From Catellatospora sichuanensis (lineage in GTDB: Bacteria; Actinomycetota; Actinomycetes; Mycobacteriales; Micromonosporaceae): 64,000 nucleotides of DNA. Of this stretch, positions 1-8,888 are shown piece by piece (the first letter of the stretch is position 1; each line of letters begins with the position of its first letter). The notes below the pieces were generated by a model. The model did no database searches. It saw only the letters and a list, made by a program, of their open reading frames with translations, and was not told the DNA's origin. Location of the stretch: contig NZ_ML660187.1 in NCBI RefSeq assembly GCF_007483665.1, positions 269,353 through 333,352 of the forward strand. Direction: 5' to 3'. A program made the translations under genes and the position numbers.

Positions 1-85
1 GGGGCCCTCCACCCCCCCACCCCCCCCCGCTCCCGTGGGTTGGGGGGGCGGGCCGCCCGCCCGCCCCGCCTGCACTGTGCTCCCG

Positions 86-1990
86 TCAGGCGACGATGAA
101 GGAGTGGTACCCGGAGTAGTCGCCCCGGGTGCCGTCGGCGCGCAGTGCGTACACCTCCAGGTTGTAGTACCCGCTGGCCGGCGGCGTCCACGTGATGGAA
201 GCCGAGCCGTCGGCGCCTGCCGCGACGAAGATGGACTCACCGCCGTCGAAGGAGTACTCGTAACCCTTCAGCCCGACCCACTCCGGCCCGGCCGGCCGGG
301 TGAAGGTGAACGTCCCGGGCACGCCGGGGCCGCCACGGGGCTCCCACACGTCGTAGACGTCCGAGGTCACCTCGGGCCAGGGGTAGAAGGTCAGGTCCCA
401 CCGCACCTCGTGCGAGATCCAGCCGTTGGCGCTGTGGCTGCGCACGGTCACGTTGTGCCCGTACTCGTTGCCGGCCAGGAACTGGATCGTCGCCGTGCCG
501 TCGGCGGCCGCCGTCACGGTGCGCGGCTCGCCGAAGTCGACCCGGTACTCGTACTCGGTGGTGCCGGAGATGCCCTCACCGGGGCTGAACCGGAGCGTGA
601 CCTGCTCGTTCCACTGCGGTTTCGCGCCCACCACCGAGACCACGGGGGCGCCCTGCCAGGGCGCGAAGATCTCGTAGGTGACCTCGGCGGACCGGTTGCC
701 CGCCAGGTCGATGGCCCGCACCCGCAGGGTGTTGTAGGCGCTCCGTTGCGGGCTCAGCAGGACCGTCGCCGAGCCGCCGAGCACGTCGGCGCGCACGATC
801 TGCGAACCCTCGAGCGGGTCGGGGCACTCCAGCTGGCCCACATCGCCGCCGCCGTAGCTGCAACCCGGCACCCCCAGCATGTTCCAGGAGTATTCGAAGC
901 CCGCCACGTCGGTGTTGCCACCGCCCGAGAAGGTGAACTCGCCGGGCTCACCGAGCGGGGTCATCTCACCGGAGTCCGCGTTCGGGTAGTTCGACGACGT
1001 GATCACGGGCGCCGACGGCGCTGTGCGGTCGTAGACGAAGTAGCACGTCCGGGACCACGCGGTGGTGTCCGCGCCGTCGCCGACCCGGTACTGCCAGGCG
1101 TACGTCCTGCCGTCGACCAGCACTCCGTCCGGCACGGTGCCGCCGCCGACGTAGCCGGCCGGGCCGGCCCGGCCGGCGAACTCGGTCCGCGCCGCCGCGT
1201 CGTCCTGCGGCCAGACGGCGAAGTCGTACGTGAGGTGCCGGGTGTCGTACTCGTCGCCGTCGACGCCCAGCGCCTGCAGCGAGTTGCCGAAGTAACCGAG
1301 GTGCGGATACGGCTGCGCCTCGACGCACGGGCGGCCGCCGTTGTACATGTGCTGGTCGCGCAGCTCCGGCACGGTGTTGTACTGGACGTTCAGGCTGACG
1401 GCCGTGTACCAGTACAGCTTGCGGCCGTAGCTGACGTCGCTCTCGTACTGCTCGGGCACGCGGATCTCGAAGGTGACCCGCGGCTTGTCCTGCGCGACCG
1501 CCTGCTGCACCGCGGCCGAGACGTCGAACGTGATGTTCGCCGGGCAGTACTCGTTGGTCAGGATCTCGTCCAGCTTCGACAGCGGATCGGGTGCCTGGTG
1601 CCACGAGGGCGTCTTGTTGACCGCCTTGGTGTGCCAGAGCTCGATGGCGCGCTTCGAGCAGTCGGCCACGTCCCGCTCGCGGATCGCCACGGTGCCGCCG
1701 AGGATGCGCTTGCCGTGGAACCGGTCGAGGTCGAAGGTCGCGTACACCCGCGACCGGTGGACGGTGCCGTCCTCTGCGGTCCGGGCACCGATCGGCAGGT
1801 TGACCTGCCCGCCCGCGTCGAACGCGGTCTTCGGGTCGGCCGAGTCGGTATAGCCGAGCTGGTGCACTTCGGCCCGCTCGTAGTGCGGTGCCGCCGCTGC
1901 GGGCGCCGCCGTGCCGAGCACGGCCAGTCCGGCGCCCATCGTGATGGCAAGCGCGGCGGTGAGGCCGCGTCTGCGCATTGATACCACCAT
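86..1990 (-). CDS. Secreted Ig/FN3-like multidomain protein with DNRLRE-like N-terminus
   Basis: A 634-residue exported protein. Residues 1-34 form a Sec signal peptide: a basic MRRRG stretch, a hydrophobic core and an AAPAAAA cleavage region. Residues of about 35-210 resemble the DNRLRE beta-sandwich module of actinobacterial surface proteins (paired strands such as SRVYATFDLDRF and GTVAIRERD). The rest is a string of Ig/FN3-like beta domains with repeated Y-x-Y-S/R and FTF strands. No catalytic motif, transmembrane anchor or sortase signal is visible, so a soluble cell-surface or extracellular role is inferred. The ATG at 1990 is preferred because GGGGAGG lies about 10 nt upstream; the in-frame ATG at 1978 is too far from it. 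The 3' flank (1-85) is a G/C homopolymer-rich stretch. Confidence 0.75.
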   Translation of the reverse strand: MVVSMRRRGLTAALAITMGAGLAVLGTAAPAAAAPHYERAEVHQLGYTDSADPKTAFDAGGQVNLPIGARTAEDGTVHRSRVYATFDLDRFHGKRILGGTVAIRERDVADCSKRAIELWHTKAVNKTPSWHQAPDPLSKLDEILTNEYCPANITFDVSAAVQQAVAQDKPRVTFEIRVPEQYESDVSYGRKLYWYTAVSLNVQYNTVPELRDQHMYNGGRPCVEAQPYPHLGYFGNSLQALGVDGDEYDTRHLTYDFAVWPQDDAAARTEFAGRAGPAGYVGGGTVPDGVLVDGRTYAWQYRVGDGADTTAWSRTCYFVYDRTAPSAPVITSSNYPNADSGEMTPLGEPGEFTFSGGGNTDVAGFEYSWNMLGVPGCSYGGGDVGQLECPDPLEGSQIVRADVLGGSATVLLSPQRSAYNTLRVRAIDLAGNRSAEVTYEIFAPWQGAPVVSVVGAKPQWNEQVTLRFSPGEGISGTTEYEYRVDFGEPRTVTAAADGTATIQFLAGNEYGHNVTVRSHSANGWISHEVRWDLTFYPWPEVTSDVYDVWEPRGGPGVPGTFTFTRPAGPEWVGLKGYEYSFDGGESIFVAAGADGSASITWTPPASGYYNLEVYALRADGTRGDYSGYHSFIVA

Positions 1991-2072
1991 TCTTCTGTTG
2001 TCCTCCCCGTCTCACCGGACACGGATGTGTCCGGCGCGACGTGAGGGTAAGACAGTTCTCGGGTGCCGTCGT

Positions 2073-2846
2073 TCAGATTTTCGGCTCGATCGGGCCGAGT
2101 TCCGGACGCTTGGCCGTGACAGTGTCACCGGATGATCGGCCGGTGAGGCGGCGCTTGATCCAGGGGGCGAGGTAGCGCCCCGCCCAGGCCAGGTCGTCGG
2201 CGCGGGCGGCGGGCCAGGACTTCACCGCCGGCCGGTCCGGCACGTCCCACCAGGTCGGATCCGCCGGCACGCCGAGCGCCGCGAGCACGTGGGCGGCGGT
2301 GCGGCGGTGCCCGGCCGCCGACAGGTGCAGCCGGTCGATGCTCCACAGCGCCGGGTTGGCGTACTCGTGGTCGTGCCACAGGTCGACCAGGCGGGCGCCG
2401 TTGCGGTCGGCGACCTCGCCGACGGCCTGGTTGAGGTAGCGGATGCGCGGGGCGACCAGGTTGTTGCCGGGCAGCCGGGACATCACGTCCGCGAACCGGA
2501 ACAGCAGCACGTCGGCGCCGGTGTCCCGGAGCCGTGCCACGGTCGCGTCGAAGCGCGCCATCAGGGTCGGCGGGTCGCACTTGCGGCGCAGCACGTCGTT
2601 GGCACCGGCCGCGAAGCTGATCAGATCGGGTTTCATCGCCAGCGCCGGTTCGACCTGCTCGCCGACGATGCCGTCGAACAGCCGCCCGCGGATGGCGAGG
2701 TTCGCGTAACCGAACCCGGGCCCGGTCACCTCGGCCAGCCGCCCGGCGACCAGATCCGCCCAGCCCCGGAACACCCCGTCGGCGTACGGGTCGTCCATGC
2801 CCTCCGTGAAGCTGTCCCCCAGCGCCACATACCTGCTCCAACTCAC
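2073..2846 (-). CDS. SGNH/GDSL-family hydrolase
   Basis: A 257-residue esterase or lipase of the SGNH fold. Block I is GDSFTEG at residues 10-16 with the nucleophile Ser12. Block III is GAND at 81-84, supplying the oxyanion-hole Asn. Block V is DRLH at 171-174, supplying catalytic Asp and His. No signal peptide is seen, so it is probably cytoplasmic; the substrate is unknown. The start is GTG. It lies just upstream of, and in the same direction as, the secreted protein, but the gap of about 80 nt and the separate SD argue against tight coupling. It diverges from the FrnE-like gene. Confidence 0.85.
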   Translation of the reverse strand: MSWSRYVALGDSFTEGMDDPYADGVFRGWADLVAGRLAEVTGPGFGYANLAIRGRLFDGIVGEQVEPALAMKPDLISFAAGANDVLRRKCDPPTLMARFDATVARLRDTGADVLLFRFADVMSRLPGNNLVAPRIRYLNQAVGEVADRNGARLVDLWHDHEYANPALWSIDRLHLSAAGHRRTAAHVLAALGVPADPTWWDVPDRPAVKSWPAARADDLAWAGRYLAPWIKRRLTGRSSGDTVTAKRPELGPIEPKI

Positions 2847-2950
2847 CGCGACATCTTGCCACCGCCGGGCCTACCGGCGGGTAGTGCCCTTGCGCACACC
2901 CGCGCGTGGTGTGGGGAACAGAACCCGCCGTCGCCGTGTTGGATGAGCAC

Positions 2951-3637
2951 GTGCAGATCGAGATCTACTCCGACGTCGTATGCCCCTGGTGCTGGATCGG
3001 CGAGCAGCGCCTGCTGACCGCCCTCGACGGCTTCGACCAGCCGGTGACGCTCACCTGGCGCGCCTTCCAGCTGGACCCGTCGGCCGAGTCCGCACCACTG
3101 GTGCAGTGGCTGGGCCGCCGCTACGGCGGCGAGGCCAATGCGCGGCGGATGTTCACCCAGGTCACCGAGGTCGGCCGGGGCGAGGGTCTGACCATGAACT
3201 TCGACCGTGCGATCAACGCGAACACGTTCGACGCGCACCGGCTCATCTGGTGGGCCGGGCAGCGCGGCGAGCAGCGTCCGATGGTCGAGGCGTTGCACCG
3301 CGCCCACTTCACCGACGGCGTCGACCTCGGTGACCGTGCCGCGCTGGCGACGGTGGCGGCCGGGCTCGGCCACGACGAGCAGGAGATGCGTACGCTGCTC
3401 GACTCGACCGAGGGCGTCGGCGAGGTGCAGGGCGAGCTGGCCATGGGCCGCGAGCTCGGCGTCACCGGCGTGCCCATGTTCGTCTTCGCCGGCAAGTACG
3501 CCATCAGCGGCGCCCAGGACCCGTCGACGCTGCGCGAGGTGCTCGACGAGGTGACTCGCCGCGAGGGCGGCTCACCACTGACCGTGCTGCCGACACCGCG
3601 CGGCGAAGCGTGCGACGACGACTCCTGCAAGATCTGA
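2951..3637 (+). CDS. DsbA-family (FrnE-like) thiol oxidoreductase
   Basis: A thioredoxin-fold protein of the DsbA/FrnE type. The N-terminal sequence DVVCPWCWIGEQR carries the CxxC redox pair (Cys11/Cys14 from the start chosen). A helical insertion follows, and the cis-Pro segment TGVPMFVF lies near residue 175. The C-terminus ends in an acidic Cys tail, CDDDSC. No signal peptide is seen, so it is cytoplasmic, like FrnE proteins linked to disulfide exchange or oxidative stress. The frame is open back to an ATG at 2906, but family members begin right before the first beta strand, so the GTG at 2951 is preferred. The start remains uncertain because no strong SD is visible. It ends at a clear intrinsic terminator. 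Confidence 0.82.
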   Translation: MQIEIYSDVVCPWCWIGEQRLLTALDGFDQPVTLTWRAFQLDPSAESAPLVQWLGRRYGGEANARRMFTQVTEVGRGEGLTMNFDRAINANTFDAHRLIWWAGQRGEQRPMVEALHRAHFTDGVDLGDRAALATVAAGLGHDEQEMRTLLDSTEGVGEVQGELAMGRELGVTGVPMFVFAGKYAISGAQDPSTLREVLDEVTRREGGSPLTVLPTPRGEACDDDSCKI

Positions 3638-3652
3638 ACGAGGTGCACCCAC

Positions 3653-3682
3653 AAAAAGGCCCCCCGGTGGGGGGCCTTTTTT
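3653..3682. terminator. Bidirectional intrinsic terminator after the FrnE-like gene
   Basis: A perfect G/C stem (GGCCCCCC / GGGGGGCC) with a 3-nt loop is flanked by AAAAA on the left and TTTTTT on the right, so it can end transcripts from both sides. It separates the oxidoreductase (plus strand) from the sigma-partner gene (minus strand). Confidence 0.85.
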
Positions 3683-3696
3683 ATCCCATTTGTCGA

Positions 3697-3712
3697 TGTT
3701 TCACGTGAAACA
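3697..3712. promoter_or_regulatory. parS: parS site 1
   Basis: TGTTTCACGTGAAACA, a perfect 16-bp palindrome containing the GTTTCACGTGAAAC core used by actinobacterial ParB. It is the only parS in the window on the gyrase side of oriC, about 21 kb from the origin, and lies in intergenic DNA. Confidence 0.92.
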
Positions 3713-3751
3713 AGATCGTCAGTCGTTGATGTGGCATGGTCCCCGCCGCGC

Positions 3752-4903
3752 TCAGCCGAAGGCGGCCTGGAACGGCAACATCTGGTTCTTGAGTTCGGCC
3801 CGGTCAACCGCGATCTCGGCGGCCACCTGCCCGTCCGCGTTTAGGCGGTAGAGCCTGTCGGGGTCGCCCGGCACGCCCACGACCAGCGAGCCGTCCGGCA
3901 GGAACCACACCCGGTCGACCTTTCCGACCGGGAACCCGACCGGCCGGCCCGTCGCCATGTCGATGACGGCGGCGACGTGCAGCTGCCGGCTCGGATCACC
4001 GCCACCTGTGCTCACCGAGGCGAACCGGCCATCCTGGGACACGGCGAGCACCGCCACGTCCGTGTCGTGCTCGGGCTGGTAGGCGACGGACCGAGGTACG
4101 GTGCCGTCCGCCTTGGTGACGGTCAGCCGACCGTCGTGGACCGTCCCCTGGTACGGCCCGGTGGCCAGCGTCTCCGCCTCCTGCCATGCCTTGGGTTCCA
4201 TGGCACTGAACTTTCCGGTCGCCGCGTCGACCACGCCGACCGTCGCCGTGTTGCTGAGTTTGCCGACATACAGGCGGGTGGAGTCGGGCGTCCACACCAG
4301 GGCCCGGGTGCCGCCGCACATCACGCGCGTCCCCCGCTGCTGTGCCGTGCCGCCCTGGATGTCGGCGATCATCAGGTCGCCGCTGACGCCGCTCGGGTCG
4401 TCAGCGGTGACCACCCAGGCGACCCGGCGACCGTCGGGTGACACCGTGACCGAGTTCCCCGGGCAGCGCTCGTCGGCCGCATGGGTGATCGTCCGCAGCT
4501 TCTCGGTGCGGATGTCCGGTTCGCACTTTCCCGGTTCCGGCGTGCCGCACTCATACCTCTCGCGCAGCACGTAGAGCTCGAGCTTCGTGGCACCGACTTC
4601 CCGGTAGAAGTAGTAGTCGCCCGACACCGCCGGTCGTGCAGGCGGGGCCGACGGCGACGGCGGCGCGAGGGACGCCGTGGCCGTCGTAGCGGGATCGGCA
4701 CCACCTCCACCGCCGCCGGTCATCGCGACTGCGGTGACGCCGGCGCCGCCCAGCAGGACCAGCGACAGCGCGGAGGTCAGTGCCGTGCGCCGCAGGCCGA
4801 TCCGCCGCGAGGTCCGCAGCGCGCGGTCGCGCAGGTCCACCGCGGCGACGTCGTCGGCCAGGTGCGCCAGGCCGGACCTCAGGTTGTCCATCGGGGCGTT
4901 CAT
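3752..4903 (-). CDS. Membrane-anchored sigma-factor partner with beta-propeller-like exterior
   Basis: A 383-residue protein with a short cytoplasmic N-terminus (residues 1-40), one transmembrane helix near 41-62 (TSALSLVLLGGAGVTAVAM), a Gly/Pro/Ser/Thr linker, and an extracytoplasmic domain. The latter carries repeated motifs such as VSPDGRRVAW, WTPDSTRLYV and VSQDGRFASV, typical of TolB/WD40-like propeller blades. Its ATG overlaps the stop of the upstream SigE-family sigma gene (ATGA), so the two are translationally coupled. That pairing suggests an anti-sigma or signal-sensing role. There is no zinc-binding HxxxCxxC anti-sigma motif, so the mechanism is inferred from position only. Confidence 0.65.
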   Translation of the reverse strand: MNAPMDNLRSGLAHLADDVAAVDLRDRALRTSRRIGLRRTALTSALSLVLLGGAGVTAVAMTGGGGGGADPATTATASLAPPSPSAPPARPAVSGDYYFYREVGATKLELYVLRERYECGTPEPGKCEPDIRTEKLRTITHAADERCPGNSVTVSPDGRRVAWVVTADDPSGVSGDLMIADIQGGTAQQRGTRVMCGGTRALVWTPDSTRLYVGKLSNTATVGVVDAATGKFSAMEPKAWQEAETLATGPYQGTVHDGRLTVTKADGTVPRSVAYQPEHDTDVAVLAVSQDGRFASVSTGGGDPSRQLHVAAVIDMATGRPVGFPVGKVDRVWFLPDGSLVVGVPGDPDRLYRLNADGQVAAEIAVDRAELKNQMLPFQAAFG

Positions 4904-5424
4904 CGGGCGGCTCCGTTCGCGGCGTGGAGGTCGGACAGTTCGGGGGCGAGCGCACGCAGCCGGGCGAGCGCCTTGTTGGTCTGGGACTTCACGGTGCCGA
5001 CCGAGACGCCGAGCACCTCGGCGGCCTCCGCCTCCGTGCGGTCCTCGAAGAAGCGGAGCACCAGCACCGCGCGCTGCTTGTCGGACAGCTTCAGCAGCGC
5101 GGCCCGCAGGCTGAGCTTGAGCGCCGCCGCGCCGGAGTGATCGCCACCCCGGCCGCGTTCGGGCAGCTCACCGGGCAGGACCTCGGCGACCTTGCCGCGG
5201 CGCCACCAGGCGACCTGCAGGTGATACATGACCTTGCGGGTGTACGCCTCGGCATTGCCGCTGTCGTGCAGCCGCCGCCAGGACCGGTGAGTCCGGGCGA
5301 GCGCGGACTGCACCAGGTCTTCGGCCAGATGCTGGTCGCCGGTGAGCAGGTAGGCGGCGCGGAGCAGCGCCGGTGAGCGGTGCCTCACGAAGCTCTCGAA
5401 CTCCGCGGCAAACGAGTCGACCAC
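4900..5424 (-). CDS. SigE-family ECF-like RNA polymerase sigma factor
   Basis: A group 4 sigma factor of the actinobacterial SigE family. Region 2 has the hallmark SPALLRAAYLLTGDQHLAED and the aromatic-rich AYTRKVMYHLQVAWWRR. Region 4 has LSDKQRAVLVLRFFEDRTEAEA followed by the helix-turn-helix GVSVGTVKSQTNKALARL. The frame is open to 5496, but family members start just before the FxxFV segment, so the GTG at 5424 is preferred. It is co-translated with the downstream membrane partner (4-nt overlap). The target regulon is unknown. A paralogous sigma/partner pair sits beside oriC at 25454-26748. Confidence 0.85.
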   Translation of the reverse strand: MVDSFAAEFESFVRHRSPALLRAAYLLTGDQHLAEDLVQSALARTHRSWRRLHDSGNAEAYTRKVMYHLQVAWWRRGKVAEVLPGELPERGRGGDHSGAAALKLSLRAALLKLSDKQRAVLVLRFFEDRTEAEAAEVLGVSVGTVKSQTNKALARLRALAPELSDLHAANGAAR

Positions 5425-5609
5425 GTATGCCCCCGTTGTTGAGGAGTGGCGGCAGGCGAGGTGTTCCTGCCGTAGTGACTTGGTGACGACATGCAAGATG
5501 TGTGCTCCGCGAAGAAGGTTGCCGCCGTCCTCGGAAACTTCTCCGCGGACCGGTTGCCTCGGTCACCAGCCCTGGTCCACAGATCGTTTGCTCGGCTAAG
5601 GTTCCCCGC

Positions 5610-6896
5610 GTGAGCGAGGTAGCCGAGAAGCAGGCCGAACCCGGCACGGCCGTTCCCGCGCCGCGCCGACGGTTCTTCATGGACACCCGGCCACTGCGGC
5701 ACCGGCCGTACCGCCGGCTCTGGACCTCGACCATCGTGACCGCCCTGGGCAGCCAGCTGACCGCGGTCGCGGTGCCCAAGCAGATCTACGACATGACCGG
5801 GTCCTCGGTCTGGGTCGGCATCGCCAGTATCGCCGGGCTCGCCCCGCTGGTCGCGTTCGCGCTGTGGGGCGGCGCGATCGCCGACACCGTCGACCGCCGC
5901 CGGATGCTGCTGTTCACCAACTCCGGCATCGCCCTGCTGTGCATGCTCTTCTGGCTGCAGGCGGCGCTGGACGTGCAGTCCATCCCGCTGCTGCTGGTGC
6001 TGGTCGCCGTGCAGCAGGCACTGTTCGGCATGAACATGCCCGCGCGTACCGCCTCGGTAGCCCGGCTGGTGCCCGCCGCGGAGCTGCCCGCGGCCGGGGC
6101 GCTCAACTCGACCGTGATGCAGGGCGGGCAGATCGCCGGACCGATGCTGGCCGGCGCACTGATCCCGCTGCTCGGCCTGCCCTTGCTGTACCTGCTCGAC
6201 GCCATCGCGCTGTGCGCCGCGCTGTACGCCGTGTGGCGGCTGCCGTCGCTACCCCCGCTCAGCGGCGTCGCCCGCCGGGCCGGGCTGGCCGACATCCTGG
6301 CGGGCTTCCGCTACCTGGCCACCCACCGGCTGCTGATGGTCTCCATGGCCGCGGACGTCGTCGCCATGGTCTTCGGCATGCCGCGGGCACTGTTCCCGCA
6401 GCTGGCCGACACCGCCTTCCCCGGGGTGGACGAGAACTTCGCGCTGGGCATGCTCTACGCCGCGGTGCCGATCGGCGCCCTGCTGGGCGGCCTGCTGTCC
6501 GGCGTCTTCTCGCACGTACGCCGGCACGGCCTGATGGTGGTCATCGCGGTCTGCGCCTGGGGCGCGGCGATCGCGGGCTTCGGCCTGAGCAGCTCACTGT
6601 GGCTGGCCGTGGTGTTCCTCGGCATCGCCGGCGTCGCCGACATGGTCTCCATGGTGTTCCGCGGCGCGATCCTGCAGGCCGCGGCGACCGACGAGATGCG
6701 CGGCCGGATGCAGGGCATGCACACCGTCGTGGTGGCGGGTGGACCCCGGCTGGCGGACCTGCTGCACGGCGTGGCCGTGCCCGTGGCCGGCGCGAGCGCG
6801 GCGGTGGCCGGCGGTGGCGTGCTCGTGATCGTCGCCATGACCGCGCTCGCCCTGGCCGTGCCCGCGCTCCTGCGCTACCGCGGACCGGCCCGCTGA
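5610..6896 (+). CDS. MFS transporter (EntS/MFS_3 type)
   Basis: A 428-residue integral membrane protein with about 11-12 hydrophobic helices. It has the MFS signature loop GGAIADTVDRRRML between helices 2 and 3, and the N-terminal LRHRPYRRLW segment typical of the enterobactin-exporter-like MFS_3 family. It likely exports small molecules by proton antiport; the substrate is not evident. The GTG at 5610 (VSEVAEKQ) is preferred, with AAGG about 8 nt upstream; the in-frame ATG at 5502 would add unrelated sequence. It is divergent from the SigE-family sigma gene with about 185 bp between them, so the two promoters are back to back. Confidence 0.82.
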   Translation: MSEVAEKQAEPGTAVPAPRRRFFMDTRPLRHRPYRRLWTSTIVTALGSQLTAVAVPKQIYDMTGSSVWVGIASIAGLAPLVAFALWGGAIADTVDRRRMLLFTNSGIALLCMLFWLQAALDVQSIPLLLVLVAVQQALFGMNMPARTASVARLVPAAELPAAGALNSTVMQGGQIAGPMLAGALIPLLGLPLLYLLDAIALCAALYAVWRLPSLPPLSGVARRAGLADILAGFRYLATHRLLMVSMAADVVAMVFGMPRALFPQLADTAFPGVDENFALGMLYAAVPIGALLGGLLSGVFSHVRRHGLMVVIAVCAWGAAIAGFGLSSSLWLAVVFLGIAGVADMVSMVFRGAILQAAATDEMRGRMQGMHTVVVAGGPRLADLLHGVAVPVAGASAAVAGGGVLVIVAMTALALAVPALLRYRGPAR

Positions 6897-7012
6897 CGAG
6901 GGAGTCTGAACACCGATTAAGGTGGTCCGACCGGAGCAGGCCTGGTCCTGGCGTGGTGGGTTCACCGCGCCGCGAGGGCGGTTCCGCCCGCCCCCTCGGA
7001 ACGGAACAGCAC

Positions 7013-7870
7013 ATGCGCGTCACCCGGCGAAACAAGATCCTCCTGTCGGTGCTGGCATGCGTGCTGGTCCTGCCGGTGGTCACGGTCTTCGGCCTCAACC
7101 GGTACGTCAACGACACCTCCGTGCCGCTGACCGACAGCCTTTTCCCGGAAAGCGCGCCCAAGCGGCTGCTGGCGATCTTCGCGCACCCCGACGACGAGAT
7201 CACCGTGGCGGGCTCGCTGCGCCGGATGAGCGAAGAGGCCGACGCCGAGATCACCATCGCGTATCTCACCCGGGGCGAAGCGGCGGACGTACCCAAGGTC
7301 TCCCTGTCCGACCTCGCGGAGCGGCGCACGGTCGAGGCGAACAACGCCGGCAAGGTGCTCGGGGCCGACAACGTCGAGCTGTTCGACTTCCGTGACAGCG
7401 AGCTGCCCAAGGCCGACGCCGCCAAGGCGCAGGAGACCATCTCGGCCCTGATCGACGAGTACCGGCCCAGCGTCGTGATCAGCTTCGACGACCGGGTCGG
7501 CTTCTACGGGCACCCCGACCACGCGCAGGTCGGGGTCTGGGTCAAGACCGTGCTGAACACCCGGCGGCACGCGCCCGACTTCCCGGTCAAGCACTTCTAC
7601 CAGGCCACCCTGCCCGAGTCGATGATCTCGGTGGCGAAGGACCTGTCCCCCACCTTCCGGGACATGTACCCGAGCGACCCCGCGCAGGGCCTGCCCGAGC
7701 CGACGGTCGCCATGACCGTCGACAGCGTGGCGAGCGAGAAACGAGCAGCCCTCGACGCGCACGTAAGCCAGGTCACCGTCCTACAAGCGGTCCAACCCGC
7801 CTACGACAAACTCCCGTCCTGGATCTACTTCCGCATCCTCAGCCGCGAATACTTCACCCAGATCTTCTGA
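7013..7870 (+). CDS. PIG-L family (LmbE-like) deacetylase, membrane-anchored
   Basis: A 285-residue protein with an N-terminal hydrophobic helix (residues 9-28), probably a signal anchor. The LmbE/PIG-L fold follows: the zinc motif AHPDDE at 57-62 and the second metal motif GHPDH at 166-170. Family members remove N-acetyl groups from GlcNAc-type sugars (mycothiol, glycolipid or antibiotic intermediates). The substrate here is unknown, but the membrane anchor suggests an extracytoplasmic one. The ATG at 7013 is chosen because the hydrophobic anchor begins right after it. The longer frame upstream is the shadow of the MFS gene. Confidence 0.82.
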   Translation: MRVTRRNKILLSVLACVLVLPVVTVFGLNRYVNDTSVPLTDSLFPESAPKRLLAIFAHPDDEITVAGSLRRMSEEADAEITIAYLTRGEAADVPKVSLSDLAERRTVEANNAGKVLGADNVELFDFRDSELPKADAAKAQETISALIDEYRPSVVISFDDRVGFYGHPDHAQVGVWVKTVLNTRRHAPDFPVKHFYQATLPESMISVAKDLSPTFRDMYPSDPAQGLPEPTVAMTVDSVASEKRAALDAHVSQVTVLQAVQPAYDKLPSWIYFRILSREYFTQIF

Positions 7871-7901
7871 CCGCCCCCGCCTCACCTGCTGGGCGCGGGC
7901 G

Positions 7902-8837
7902 TCAGAGGTCGGCGGGGTCGGTGTTGGCGCCGCAGGCGATGACGACGACCCGCTCGCCGTCGGCGGGGCGGTAGGCGCCGCTGCTCAGGGCGGCGAGTGC
8001 GGCGGCGGCCCCGTGTTCGAGCACGATGCGCCGGTCGGCCCACAGCGCGCGGCGGGCGGCCACGATGTCGTCGTCGGTGACCAGCACGCTGCGTACCCCG
8101 TCACGTACCGCGACCCCGTACCCGATCTCGCCGACGCGGCGGGCACCCAGCGAGTCGGCCGCCACCCCGGACACCGCGACGTCCACCGGATGCCCGGCGG
8201 CCAGCGCGGCGTGCAGGCTCGGCGCGAGTTCGGGCTCGACGCCGACCACCCGGGCCTGGCCGGCCAGCGCCGTGGCGACCCCGCCCATCAGCCCGCCGCC
8301 GCCGACCGCGACCAGCACGGTGTCGAAGCCACCGGGAATGTCGGACAGCAGTTCCAGCCCGATGGTCCCGGCCCCGGCGACCATCTCCGCCTGGTCGTAC
8401 GCGTGGCAGTAGACCGCGCCCGCGTCGGCGGCGTGCTTCACGGCGGCCTCGTACGCCATCGCGTACTCGGTGCCGTGCTGCTCGACCCGCGCGCCGAGGC
8501 CGCGCAGCTTGTCGACCTTGAACGCCGGTGCCGTCGCGGGCACGTAGATCGTCGCGGGCACCCCGCAGGCACGGGCCGCGTACGCGACCGCCAGGCCCGC
8601 GTTGCCACCGGACGCGGCGACGACGCCCACCGCCGGGTCCAGTTCACCGGCCTGCTGCGCCGCGAGCACCCGGTTGAGCGCACCGCGCGCCTTGAAACTG
8701 CCGGTGTGCTGCATGTACTCGCACTTGAGCCAGGTCGTGCCGAACAGCCCGCCCGGCTCGATCGCGGCCAGCGGCGTACGCCGGAAACGCCCGGCGATGC
8801 GCGCGGCCGCGTCGGCCACGTCGACTTTCGTGATCAT
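7902..8837 (-). CDS. Threonine/serine dehydratase (PLP-dependent)
   Basis: A 311-residue fold-type II PLP enzyme. The Schiff-base lysine is Lys49 in TGSFKARGA, substrate loop SGGNAG lies at 76-81, and the phosphate-binding glycine loop GGGG is at 179-182. It converts Thr to 2-oxobutyrate and ammonia, or Ser to pyruvate. The length matches short catabolic dehydratases, and there is no C-terminal ACT regulatory domain as in IlvA. It is convergent with the PIG-L gene and lies just past the end of the tRNA array. Confidence 0.83.
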   Translation of the reverse strand: MITKVDVADAAARIAGRFRRTPLAAIEPGGLFGTTWLKCEYMQHTGSFKARGALNRVLAAQQAGELDPAVGVVAASGGNAGLAVAYAARACGVPATIYVPATAPAFKVDKLRGLGARVEQHGTEYAMAYEAAVKHAADAGAVYCHAYDQAEMVAGAGTIGLELLSDIPGGFDTVLVAVGGGGLMGGVATALAGQARVVGVEPELAPSLHAALAAGHPVDVAVSGVAADSLGARRVGEIGYGVAVRDGVRSVLVTDDDIVAARRALWADRRIVLEHGAAAALAALSSGAYRPADGERVVVIACGANTDPADL

Positions 8838-8865
8838 TCGGGCACCATAACCGACCCGGAGGCAC

Positions 8866-8881
8866 CCACAGTGGATGGCGT
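8866..8881 (+). repeat. Left 16-bp inverted repeat bounding the tRNA array
   Basis: CCACAGTGGATGGCGT. The exact reverse complement occurs at 10803-10818, on the other side of the nine-tRNA array. It may be a terminal inverted repeat of an inserted tRNA cassette or a duplicated regulatory motif. Confidence 0.6.
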
Positions 8882-8888
8882 CGCGAAG

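Noticed and set aside
35-1981. A 648-codon plus-strand frame
   Set aside because: Antisense shadow of the secreted Ig-like protein; Arg/Val/Gly-rich with no domain.
5864-7013. Long plus-strand N-terminal extension in front of the PIG-L gene
   Set aside because: Out-of-frame shadow of the MFS gene; the membrane anchor and zinc motif begin only at 7013.
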